Shown: in pieces, positions 1 to 6,988 of the stretch
How the letters are laid out: every line of letters starts with the position of its first letter
Position numbering within the stretch: position 1 is the stretch's first letter
Program-made: the position numbers and the translations under genes
Assembly: GCF_000717185.1 (NCBI RefSeq)
Contig: NZ_JNYE01000020.1
Coordinates: 13,932 to 77,931, forward strand
Direction: 5' to 3'
Origin: Kitasatospora phosalacinea
Lineage (GTDB): Bacteria > Actinomycetota > Actinomycetes > Streptomycetales > Streptomycetaceae
DNA length: 64,000 bases
The notes under the pieces: model-generated
What the model saw: only the letters and a program-made list of their open reading frames with translations
Told to the model about the DNA's origin: nothing
Databases searched by the model: none

Positions 1-2
1 TG

Positions 3-1082
3 ACCCTGAAGGCGCTGGCGTACGAGCCGACCGGCGGGATCGTCGCGGCGCCGACCAGCTCGCTGCCGGAGGTGCCGGGCGGGGAGCGCAACTGGGACTA
101 CCGGTTCTGCTGGCTGCGCGACTCGGCGATGACGCTGTCGGCGCTGCTGCGCGGCGGCTTCCGGCAGGAGGCCGCGGCCTGGCGCAAGTGGCTGCTGCGC
201 GCGGTGGCGGGCGACCCGTCCGACGTGCAGGCGGTGTACGGGGTGGCCGGGGAGCGCGGCCTGCCGGAGACCGAGGCCGACTGGCTGCCCGGGCACCTCG
301 GCTCGACGCCCGTCCGGTTCGGCAACGCGGCCGTCGGGCAGCTCCAACTCGACGTCTACGGCGAGGTGGTGGACACCCTCGACCTGGCGCTGCGGGCGGG
401 CATCCCGATGGAGCGGCAGGTGTGGAGCCTGCTGCGCACGCTGCTCGGCTCGCTGGCCGCGCGCTGGCGCGAGCCCGACGAGGGCCTGTGGGAAGTGCGG
501 TGCGGGCGGCGGCAGTTCACCCACTCGAAGGTGATGGCCTGGGTGGCCGCCGACCGGGCGGTGCGGATGGCGGAGGCCACCGGCCTGCCCGCCCCGCTGG
601 AGCAGTGGCGGGCACTGCGCGAAGCGGTGCACGCCGAGGTGTGCGAACGGGCCGTCGACCCGCTCCGCGGCGTGTTCGTCCGCTCCTACGGGTCAACGGA
701 GTTGGACGCGGCGACGCTGTTCGTCGCCACCACCGGCTTCCTGCCGCCGGACGACCGGCGGGTGGTGCGCACGGTGGAGGCCGTCCAGGAGGGCCTGGAC
801 CACGGCGGGCTGGTGCGCCGCTACGGGCAGGGGGCGGCGGACGGCCTGTCCGGCTCCGAAGGGGCTTTCCTGGCCTGCTCGTTCTGGCTGGCGGACGCAC
901 TGGCACTGCTCGGCCGAAGCGACGAGGCCGCCGAACTCTTCGTCCGGACGGCCTCGTTGGCCAACGACCTCGGCCTGCTCAGCGAGCAGTGGGACCCGGT
1001 GGGCCGCCGCCAGCTGGGCAACACCCCGCAGGCGTTCACCCATGTCGCTCTGGTCAACACCGCTTTCCGGCTGGGTGGTTGA
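3..1082 (+). CDS. Glycoside hydrolase family 15 protein, C-terminal part (5' end outside window)
   Basis: The open frame runs from the window edge, so the start is missing. The protein carries the GH15 (alpha/alpha)6-barrel signature NWDYRFCWLRDSAM soon after the visible start and the late motif GLLSEQWDP, whose Glu is the likely catalytic base; it ends in the usual family tail (TPQAFTHVALVNTAF). About 359 residues are visible, roughly the C-terminal 60 percent of a GH15 protein of about 600 residues. Actinobacterial members of this type are often trehalases or glucoamylase-like enzymes; the sequence alone does not choose between them. No signal peptide can be judged. It converges on the GH6 gene and the two are separated by a bidirectional hairpin. 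Confidence 0.85.
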   Translation, partial: TLKALAYEPTGGIVAAPTSSLPEVPGGERNWDYRFCWLRDSAMTLSALLRGGFRQEAAAWRKWLLRAVAGDPSDVQAVYGVAGERGLPETEADWLPGHLGSTPVRFGNAAVGQLQLDVYGEVVDTLDLALRAGIPMERQVWSLLRTLLGSLAARWREPDEGLWEVRCGRRQFTHSKVMAWVAADRAVRMAEATGLPAPLEQWRALREAVHAEVCERAVDPLRGVFVRSYGSTELDAATLFVATTGFLPPDDRRVVRTVEAVQEGLDHGGLVRRYGQGAADGLSGSEGAFLACSFWLADALALLGRSDEAAELFVRTASLANDLGLLSEQWDPVGRRQLGNTPQAFTHVALVNTAFRLGG

Positions 1083-1104
1083 CGGCCCGGGCGGAAAACG
1101 GCAA

Positions 1105-1135
1105 CCGCCCGCATGCAGACTCTGCATGCGGGCGG
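1105..1135. terminator. Bidirectional hairpin between convergent genes
   Basis: A perfect inverted repeat (CCGCCCGCATGCAG pairing with CTGCATGCGGGCGG, 14 bp, three-base loop) lies 22 bases after the GH15 stop and 85 bases after the GH6 stop on the other strand. There is no T-run, as is usual for terminators in very GC-rich actinobacteria. It can serve both genes. Confidence 0.75.
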
Positions 1136-1220
1136 CGCCTCTGTTGGGTGGTGCGTTGCGGCTTGCCCCGCGTCAGTCGGGTGGGGCCGCTACCTGCTGC
1201 GTGCTACCGGCTGCCTGGTG

Positions 1221-3461
1221 TCAGCTGGTGGCGGTGCAGGTCAGGGTCGGGACGGCGTTGCTGCCGGAGTAGCTGCCACCGAAGCCGAAGCTGGTGGAGC
1301 CGTTGGCGGCGACGGCGCCGTTGTAGCCCGCGTTGTTGACGGTCACGGACTGGCCGGACTGGCTCACGGTGCCGTTCCACAGGTTGGTGACCTGCTGGTT
1401 GCCCGCGTAGGTCCAGGTGACCTTCCAGGACTTGATCGCGGTGTTGCCCGCGGTCACGGTGACGTCGGCGTTGAAGCCGGCGCCCCAGTCGCTGCTGACC
1501 TTGTAGGTGGCGGTGCAGCCGGCGCCGCCGGTGCCGGTGCCGGCCTGGGTGGTGGCGGTGACGGCCGCGGCGGCGGAGAGGTTGCCGGCCGCGTCCTTGG
1601 CCTTGACCGTGTACGAGTACGCGGTGGAGGCGCTCAGGCCCGAGTCGGTGTACGAGGTGCTGGTGGTGGACCCGATCAGGGTGCCGCCGCGGTACACGTT
1701 GTAACCGGTCACGCCGACGTTGTCGGTGGAGGCGCCCCAGGTCAGCGAAGCGCTGCTGGAGGTGGTGGTGGCCGCCAGGTTGGTCGGGGCGGTCGGGGCG
1801 GTGGTGTCGGTGGTGCCACCGGCGGAGGTGGTGACGCTGAGCGCCGCGGAGGCCGCGGAGACGTTGCCGGCCGCGTCCTTCGCCTTGACCGTGTACGAGT
1901 ACGCGGTGGAGGCGGTCAGGCCCGTGTCGGTGTACGAGGTGTTGTTGGTGGACCCGACCAGGGTGCCGCCGCGGTACACGTTGTAACCGGTCACGCCGAC
2001 GTTGTCGGTGGAGGCGGTCCAGGACAGCGAGACGCTGCTGGAGGTGGCGGTCGCCGCGAGGCCCGTCGGGGCGGTCGGGGCGGTGGTGTCACCGGTGCTG
2101 GTGCCGAGCGCCGGGTAGGCGTTCTTCAGCAGCTCCTGGAACTGGGACGAGAACCAGTGGCCCGCGAGCGGGGCGTTGGCCAGGGCGCCCGACATGTTGT
2201 TGTTGTTGCGCGCGTTGCCGGTGTACGTCGGGTCGCACATGGCGTCGAAGCCCTTGCCCTCGTCGTTGGCGACGGCCTGGCTCGCGCCGTCCGACTCACC
2301 CGGGGGCTTGACCCACACGTACGCGGCGATGCCGTCCTCGGGGGCGGCCTTCGGGCGCTCGCCGAGGCCCGCGCCGGACTGGTTGCACCAGTTGCCGGTC
2401 TGGAAGCGGCGGTCGATGCGGCCGCCGTCGACGTACGCGTCCACGGTGGTCTTCGGGCCCGGGCCGGCCGGACGGTTCGCGCCGCCCCAGCCGTTGCGGG
2501 AGGTGTCGATGATCATGCCGATGTTCGAGTTGAACCCGGAGGCGACGGCCTTGGCGCGCCACGCCTTCGCGAAGGACGCCTCGTCGACGTACTGGTTCCA
2601 GTCCACCCACTTTGACTGGCGGACGGAGGTGCCGTTCACCGAGTCGGTGACGGTGAAGTTGGGCTCGTGCAGCGCGCCGTAGTTGGCGGTGTTGACGACG
2701 AAGCCCTGGACGTTGCTGAGGGTCGAGCCGGAGGACTGGGCCGCCTGCTTGATGACGTCGATGGCCGGCTGCAGGTTGGAGTCCCAGCCGAGCCAGCCGT
2801 GGTGGCCCGCGTCCACGTAGTTGTAGACGTTCGGGATCGCACCGAGCTTGGCCAGCGCGTAACCGACGCCCTTGACGTAGTTGCCGTTGGCCTTCATGGT
2901 TTCGCAGTTGGCCGTCGAGGTGGCGGTGCCGCCCGCGTTGGTCGTCAGGTTCGGCAGCGAGTCGAGCTCGACCGTGGTGACGATCCGCAGGTTCGCGTAG
3001 GCCGGGTCGGCCAGGATCGCGGCGATCGGGTCGATGAACTCGCTCTGGTAGCGCGGCAGGTCGGTGGGGCCGAGCTCGCCGTTCGAGGCCAGGGCGGCGC
3101 AGTCGCGGCCCGGCAGGTCGTAGATGACGACCTGGAACACGTACGGCTTGCCCGCGGCCTGCTGCACCGCGGCGTTCAGGTGGTCGCGCAGGCCCATGCC
3201 GCCGTTGACGCCGTTGATGGCGGCGATGCGGTCCAGCCAGACGAAGGTGGGCTGGTTGGCAATGGCCGAACCGCCCGGCTCGGCGGCCGCGTTGGCGGAC
3301 CACTCGGGGTTCACGTAGACCCCGGCGCCGACGAAGGGGTTGTCCACGCGGGTCGCCGCGTGGGCGGCGGAGGCCGACAGGGCAAGGGGAACAACGGTCG
3401 CGGCGCTGAGCACCACGGCCGCAGCCGCCGTACGGAGGCGACGCGTCAGATTTGCCGACAC
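1221..3461 (-). CDS. Secreted GH6 cellulase (cellobiohydrolase type) with two Fn3 domains and CBM2
   Basis: A 746-residue modular exoenzyme. Residues 1-35 form a Sec signal peptide (RR-containing n-region, cleavage after AHA). The GH6 catalytic domain spans about 41-455 and has YDLPGRDC (114-121) and YVDAGHHGWLGW (from 215); D120 and D217 align with the two catalytic Asp residues of family 6. Two almost identical fibronectin III domains follow (about 458-545 and 550-640), then a C-terminal CBM2 (about 646-746) with the Trp-rich cellulose-binding pattern and paired Cys. The many long inserts favour a cellobiohydrolase over an endoglucanase, by inference. GTG start with AAAGGA upstream. Two CebR-like boxes lie 56 and 161 bases upstream. 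Confidence 0.93.
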   Translation of the reverse strand: MSANLTRRLRTAAAAVVLSAATVVPLALSASAAHAATRVDNPFVGAGVYVNPEWSANAAAEPGGSAIANQPTFVWLDRIAAINGVNGGMGLRDHLNAAVQQAAGKPYVFQVVIYDLPGRDCAALASNGELGPTDLPRYQSEFIDPIAAILADPAYANLRIVTTVELDSLPNLTTNAGGTATSTANCETMKANGNYVKGVGYALAKLGAIPNVYNYVDAGHHGWLGWDSNLQPAIDVIKQAAQSSGSTLSNVQGFVVNTANYGALHEPNFTVTDSVNGTSVRQSKWVDWNQYVDEASFAKAWRAKAVASGFNSNIGMIIDTSRNGWGGANRPAGPGPKTTVDAYVDGGRIDRRFQTGNWCNQSGAGLGERPKAAPEDGIAAYVWVKPPGESDGASQAVANDEGKGFDAMCDPTYTGNARNNNNMSGALANAPLAGHWFSSQFQELLKNAYPALGTSTGDTTAPTAPTGLAATATSSSVSLSWTASTDNVGVTGYNVYRGGTLVGSTNNTSYTDTGLTASTAYSYTVKAKDAAGNVSAASAALSVTTSAGGTTDTTAPTAPTNLAATTTSSSASLTWGASTDNVGVTGYNVYRGGTLIGSTTSTSYTDSGLSASTAYSYTVKAKDAAGNLSAAAAVTATTQAGTGTGGAGCTATYKVSSDWGAGFNADVTVTAGNTAIKSWKVTWTYAGNQQVTNLWNGTVSQSGQSVTVNNAGYNGAVAANGSTSFGFGGSYSGSNAVPTLTCTATS
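1552..2090 (-). repeat. Tandem Fn3-encoding repeat inside the GH6 gene
   Basis: Two adjacent blocks of about 260 bp encode Fn3 domains that share most residues, including identical runs such as STDNVGVTGYNVYRGGTL and ASTAYSYTVKAKDAAGN. The near identity at DNA level suggests recent internal duplication or gene conversion. Confidence 0.85.
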
Positions 3462-3516
3462 GGTAAGGGAGTCCTTTCGGGTGGGGGACGGACTCGATGA
3501 AAACGCCCCTAACTAA

Positions 3517-3530
3517 TGGGAGCGCTCCCA
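3517..3530. promoter_or_regulatory. CebR-type operator, promoter-proximal box
   Basis: TGGGAGCGCTCCCA is a perfect 14-bp palindrome 56 bases upstream of the GH6 start. It matches the known CebR (LacI-family, cellobiose-responsive) binding site of Streptomyces cellulase and cebEFG promoters. I infer repression of the cellulase gene relieved by cello-oligosaccharides. No cebR gene is in this window. Confidence 0.88.
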
Positions 3531-3621
3531 TACTTGGCCCGGGCTGAGGCGAACTCAGCTCGGGGACAACCGATATGAAGCCATGACCTCGCACTCCCGT
3601 CAAGAACTTCGACAGAACCCG

Positions 3622-3635
3622 TGGGAGCGCTCCCG
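3622..3635. promoter_or_regulatory. Second CebR-type operator box
   Basis: TGGGAGCGCTCCCG differs from the perfect palindrome only at the last base. It lies 105 bp from the first box centre to centre, about ten helical turns, which would permit looping between two repressor dimers. Confidence 0.75.
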
Positions 3636-4153
3636 CTCACCGGGAATGGACGCCGTCCGCCGGGGGCCGGCCGCCCGACTCCGCCCCCCGCCGGTCGTGC
3701 AGCGCCCGCACCACGCCCGCCCCTGCGCCTGCCTCCGTGCCCGGGTGGGGCCCATGGGGCCATGGGGGCCCCATGGGGCCGCGAGGCGGGCGCGAGGCGC
3801 TACGGGGCCCGTGGCGCCGCCGGGGGGGCGTAGGCCCCGTCCGATCCCGCCCCCGCCGCCCCTCCGGCCGCCCGTACGGTCCTCCCCCGCCCGCCCACCT
3901 GCGGGTTCGCCCAGCACCCGAGCCTCCTCTGACACCGTCCGGACACCGCCCCGGACACCGCCCGAACGCCGTCCGAACGCTGTCGGGACGGAACGGGCGA
4001 ACCGCCCCGCGCCGGGGCCGTTCCGCTCCGAAACTTTCACGACCCGCCGCATCCCGGGGGCGAAATGCGGCCCGGACGGGGTGTCCGCGCGTCACGCACC
4101 GGACGCGGACGGGGCCCCCGTGGCAGGCTGTCCCCGACCCGGAGGAGGAGCCC

Positions 4154-5347
4154 GTGCCCGCCCGACCCACGTTCGACGACGACCAGCGCCGCGCCCGACT
4201 CGCCCGCCGCCACCTGCTCGCCCCCGGCACCGGGGCCGACCGGGCCGAGCAGGTGGTGGACGGCCTGGTCGCCGTGCACGCCACCGACCCCGCCACGGTG
4301 TTCCTCGCCGTCGCCGCCCGGCTCGCCGTACCGGGCACCGCCGACACCGAGCGCGCCCTGTACGCGGACGGCACCGTGCTGCGCCGCCACGGCATGCGCA
4401 AGACCCTCTTCGTCGTCCCCGCCGACCTCGCCCCGGCTCTGTACGCCTCCACCACCGCGAAGGGCGCCGCCGCCGAGCGCGCCCGCCTGCTCAAGGACTT
4501 CGCCGCCTCCGGCCGCGACGCCGCCTGGACCGCGGCCGCGGAGCGCGCCGTGCTCGACGCCCTCGCCACCGCCTCCGCCGCATCGCCGGAAGGCCTGACG
4601 GGGAGTCAACTCAGCGAAGCCGTACCGCAGTTGCGCGAGACCATCGACTACGGGGTCGGCACCTCCTACCAGGCCTCCCAGCCCGTCGGCATGCGGCTGC
4701 TGCGGCTGCTCGGCATGGAGGGCGCGATGGTCCGCCGCCGCCCGGTGGGCAGTTGGACCAGCAGCCGGCACCGCTGGGCTCCCGGCCCGCCCGTGCCCGC
4801 CGCCCCGAAGCCCGCCGAACGGGCGGCCGCCCAGGCCGGGTTGGCCGCCCGCTGGCTCGCCTCCTACGGCCCCGCCACCGAGGACGACCTGGTCTGGTGG
4901 ACCGGCTGGGGCGTCCGCGAGGTGCGCACCGCACTGGCTGCGTGCGCGGCCGCCGAGGTCGAACTCGCCGACGGCAGCACCGGCTTCGTCCTGCCCGACG
5001 ACCTCGCCCCGGAGCCCGCCCCGTCCCCCTGGGCCGCCCTGCTGCCCGCCCTCGACCCCACCGCCATGGGCTGGAAGCACCGCGACTGGTACCTCTCCCC
5101 CGAGCACCGCCCCGCACTGGTCGACCGCTCCGGCAACCTCGGCCCGACCGTCTGGTGGAACGGCCGCGTCATCGGCGGCTGGGCCCAGCGCCCCGACGGC
5201 GAGGTGGCCTTCGAACTCCTCACCGACCCCGGCCCCGAGGCCCGCCGCGCCGTCACCGCCGAGGCCGCCGCCCTCCGCACCCTCCTCGCCGACACCCGCG
5301 TCACCCCGCGCTTCCGCACCCCGCTGGAGCGCCGCCTGACCGCTTGA
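4154..5347 (+). CDS. Winged-helix DNA-binding protein, AlkZ/YcaQ-like (HTH_42) family
   Basis: 397 residues. The start GTG at 4154 is fixed by GGAGGAGGAG four to thirteen bases upstream, although the frame is open much further. The sequence has the family pattern: N-terminal FDDDQRRARLARRHLLAP, the segment DGLVAVHATDPATVFLAV, then tandem winged-helix regions and a C-terminal beta-rich tail ending in a helix. Family members include the DNA glycosylases AlkZ and YcaQ, which unhook alkylated or crosslinked bases. Here the position of their catalytic Gln-x-Asp/Gln motif reads HATD, as in the common actinobacterial subgroup whose activity is not settled. A DNA repair role is therefore an inference. 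Confidence 0.82.
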   Translation: MPARPTFDDDQRRARLARRHLLAPGTGADRAEQVVDGLVAVHATDPATVFLAVAARLAVPGTADTERALYADGTVLRRHGMRKTLFVVPADLAPALYASTTAKGAAAERARLLKDFAASGRDAAWTAAAERAVLDALATASAASPEGLTGSQLSEAVPQLRETIDYGVGTSYQASQPVGMRLLRLLGMEGAMVRRRPVGSWTSSRHRWAPGPPVPAAPKPAERAAAQAGLAARWLASYGPATEDDLVWWTGWGVREVRTALAACAAAEVELADGSTGFVLPDDLAPEPAPSPWAALLPALDPTAMGWKHRDWYLSPEHRPALVDRSGNLGPTVWWNGRVIGGWAQRPDGEVAFELLTDPGPEARRAVTAEAAALRTLLADTRVTPRFRTPLERRLTA

Positions 5348-5381
5348 CCCCGCTTGACCGCCTGACCGCCACGCTGCCCGC

Positions 5382-5415
5382 GGCGTCCCAGGGCGTGTCC
5401 CAGGGCGTGTCCCAG
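5382..5415. repeat. Short 12-bp direct repeats
   Basis: Two perfect copies of GGCGTGTCCCAG (5392-5415) preceded by a shortened copy, in the 85-bp gap between two co-directional genes. CGCTTGACC-like repeats precede them right after the upstream stop codon. Confidence 0.8.
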
Positions 5416-5438
5416 GGGCGGCCTGGCCTGGGGTGGTG

Positions 5439-6074
5439 ATGACCACCTCGTCGATCCTCGGCCAGTTCGACCTCTGCGCGGACCGGGGGGAGTTCCCCGA
5501 CCTGGACAACGGCTACTACTACCCGGTCGCCGAGCGCCTCCACCTGTTCGGCGACCGCACCCGCTGGGCCCTGGTCGCCGAACTGCTGGGCTACACCCCG
5601 CACGGCAACAGCCTCGTCGACGTGGTACACCGCTTCGGCAACTGCCTGACGCACGGCGAGCCCGGGCTCGGCGACCTCCTGGACCGGGTCGACAACCTGG
5701 CGGAGCTCGACCCCGACGGCACCGGGGCCTACCCGGGCGGCGCCCCCGTGGTCGTCCGCGGCACCGCCCTGGCCGTCCCCGCCGGGCCCGGCACCCCCTG
5801 GCAGGACGTCTTCCGGCAGCTCGCCCCGACGCACCGCCCGCTCCTGCTCGCCGACCCGGCGGAACTGCGCACCGGCCTCCCCGCCGACCTGCCGCTGCTC
5901 CTGCGACTCGACGAGTGGAACCAGCCGGAGGACCTCGGGGGCGTCGCGCCCGGCGAGCACGAGACGTTCCGGCTGATCGCCGAGGTGCTGGACTCCGGGG
6001 ACCCGTCCCGCTACCGGCCCACGCTCGCACCGAACACCCACTGGTCCCACTGGCCGGAGGCCGGGACGCTGTAG
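5439..6074 (+). CDS. Conserved hypothetical protein, about 211 residues
   Basis: A soluble acidic protein beginning MTTSSILGQFDLCADRG; I do not recognise a named domain. It has DNGYYYPVAERLHLFGD near the N-terminus and a Trp/His-rich end (THWSHWPEAGTL), and no signal peptide or membrane segment. Three start codons lie in a row (GTG 5433, GTG 5436, ATG 5439) with no clear ribosome binding site; I chose the ATG. GC3 is high throughout and the frame is clean, so it is a real gene. It resembles uncharacterised actinobacterial proteins with a YYPVAERLH-type motif; no function is inferred. Confidence 0.75.
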   Translation: MTTSSILGQFDLCADRGEFPDLDNGYYYPVAERLHLFGDRTRWALVAELLGYTPHGNSLVDVVHRFGNCLTHGEPGLGDLLDRVDNLAELDPDGTGAYPGGAPVVVRGTALAVPAGPGTPWQDVFRQLAPTHRPLLLADPAELRTGLPADLPLLLRLDEWNQPEDLGGVAPGEHETFRLIAEVLDSGDPSRYRPTLAPNTHWSHWPEAGTL

Positions 6075-6091
6075 GCCGCCCGGCCTCGGGG

Positions 6092-6667
6092 CTACTGCGT
6101 CGCCCCGGTCGTCCCGGCGGGGCCTTCGGCCGGGGTGGTGGGGGTCGGGACGAGGGTGAGCTGCATCAGGAGGGTGTCGATCCAGCGGCCGTGCTTGTGG
6201 CCGACGGCGGCGAGGCGACCGGCCTCGGTGAAGCCGAAGCGGCGGTGCAGGGCGACGGAGGCGTCGTTGCCGGGGCTGGCGATGACGGCGACGAGCTGGC
6301 GCAGCTCGGTGCGGGCGCAGGCGTCGACCAGGGCGCGGAGCAGGGCGGTGCCGTGGCCGCGGCCGAGGTGGTGCGGGGAGAGGTAGACGGAGTTCTCGGC
6401 GGTGTGGCGGTAGGCGGGCTTGGGGCGCCAGGGCCCGGCGTAGGCGTAGCCGACGACCTGGCCGGAGACCTCGGCGACCAGGAAGGGCAGGCCGCGGTCG
6501 GTGAGGTCGGCCAGGCGCTGGTGCCAGTGCTCGACGGGGGGCGGGGTCTCTTCGAAGGTGCTGACGGTGTGGCGGACGTAGTGGGTGTAGATCCCGGCCA
6601 CGGCCGCCAGGTCGGCGGGGGCGGCCGGGCGGATCAGGCGGATCGGGCGGCGGTCGTCGGCGGTCAC
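6092..6667 (-). CDS. GNAT N-acetyltransferase, phosphinothricin acetyltransferase (PAT/Bar)-like
   Basis: 191 residues from the GTG at 6667, where the domain begins (IRLIRPAAPADLAAVAGIY); the frame is open upstream, but that extension is Pro/His/Arg-rich filler. Family marks are STFEETPP, the acetyl-CoA loop in SVYLSPHHLGRGHGTALL and the C-terminal VGHKHGRWIDTLLMQ. The family acetylates small amines such as phosphinothricin or methionine sulfoximine with acetyl-CoA. The substrate is not shown by sequence. The stop lies 18 bases from that of the preceding plus-strand gene (convergent). Confidence 0.88.
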   Translation of the reverse strand: MTADDRRPIRLIRPAAPADLAAVAGIYTHYVRHTVSTFEETPPPVEHWHQRLADLTDRGLPFLVAEVSGQVVGYAYAGPWRPKPAYRHTAENSVYLSPHHLGRGHGTALLRALVDACARTELRQLVAVIASPGNDASVALHRRFGFTEAGRLAAVGHKHGRWIDTLLMQLTLVPTPTTPAEGPAGTTGATQ

Positions 6668-6988
6668 GGGGCGAGTGTAGGGGTGGTGGTGCGTCCCTCG
6701 CCGAGCCGGGGTGGTGTGCGGCCCTCGCCGGACCTGGGGCGGTGACCTGGGCTGATGGCCGGGCCAATCGGGTGAAGCGGGGCGGGCGGGTGCTCCGGCG
6801 GCGGTTAGGATCACCGAGTCTGACGGTCCGTCAGATCTCTTCGGGGGTGCGGTGCCCGTCGCAGGCGCCGGCGCGCCGCCGGGCTGCGCCCTTCCCCCTG
6901 CGGGCGCATCCCTCTCCGAGCGGTGCTCCTCCCCCTCCAGAAACGTTTCGCCTACGCATCACCCTTCTACCGCGAGGATCTCCCCAGC
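6668..6988. other. Divergent intergenic region with a 17-bp palindrome
   Basis: About 320 bp between the minus-strand acetyltransferase and the plus-strand methyltransferase. No credible ORF. The notable element is the palindrome at 6819-6835; the segment AAACGTTTCGCCTACGCATC near 6941 is less GC-rich and may be part of the methyltransferase promoter. Confidence 0.6.
6819..6835. promoter_or_regulatory. Perfect 17-bp palindrome, candidate operator
   Basis: TCTGACGGTCCGTCAGA has eight-base perfect arms around a central T. It sits in the divergent promoter region, 155 bases before the methyltransferase start and 152 bases before the acetyltransferase start. The form suits a dimeric repressor. 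No dedicated regulator is adjacent, so the binding protein is unknown. Confidence 0.55.

Larger units (their letters stand above)
3462..4153. other. Non-coding region between cellulase and AlkZ-like gene
   Basis: About 690 bp with no credible gene: frames open here are low-complexity Pro/Arg/Gly shadows. It holds the two CebR-like boxes, a cluster of CCATGG-centred palindromes around 3746-3780 (including GGCCCCATGGGGCC at 3767-3780), and CCGAACG/ACCGCCC direct repeats around 3935-4000. The ribosome binding site GGAGGAGGAG of the next gene is at 4141-4150. Confidence 0.7.

Noticed and set aside
1113..2615. A long plus-strand open frame antisense to the cellulase gene
   Set aside because: It mirrors the third-position bias of the GH6 gene, is Gly/Ala/Val-rich with no domain, and spans the terminator.
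3600..4052. Possible small genes between the cellulase and the AlkZ-like gene
   Set aside because: All frames are low-complexity Arg/Gly/Pro without ribosome binding sites or family resemblance.
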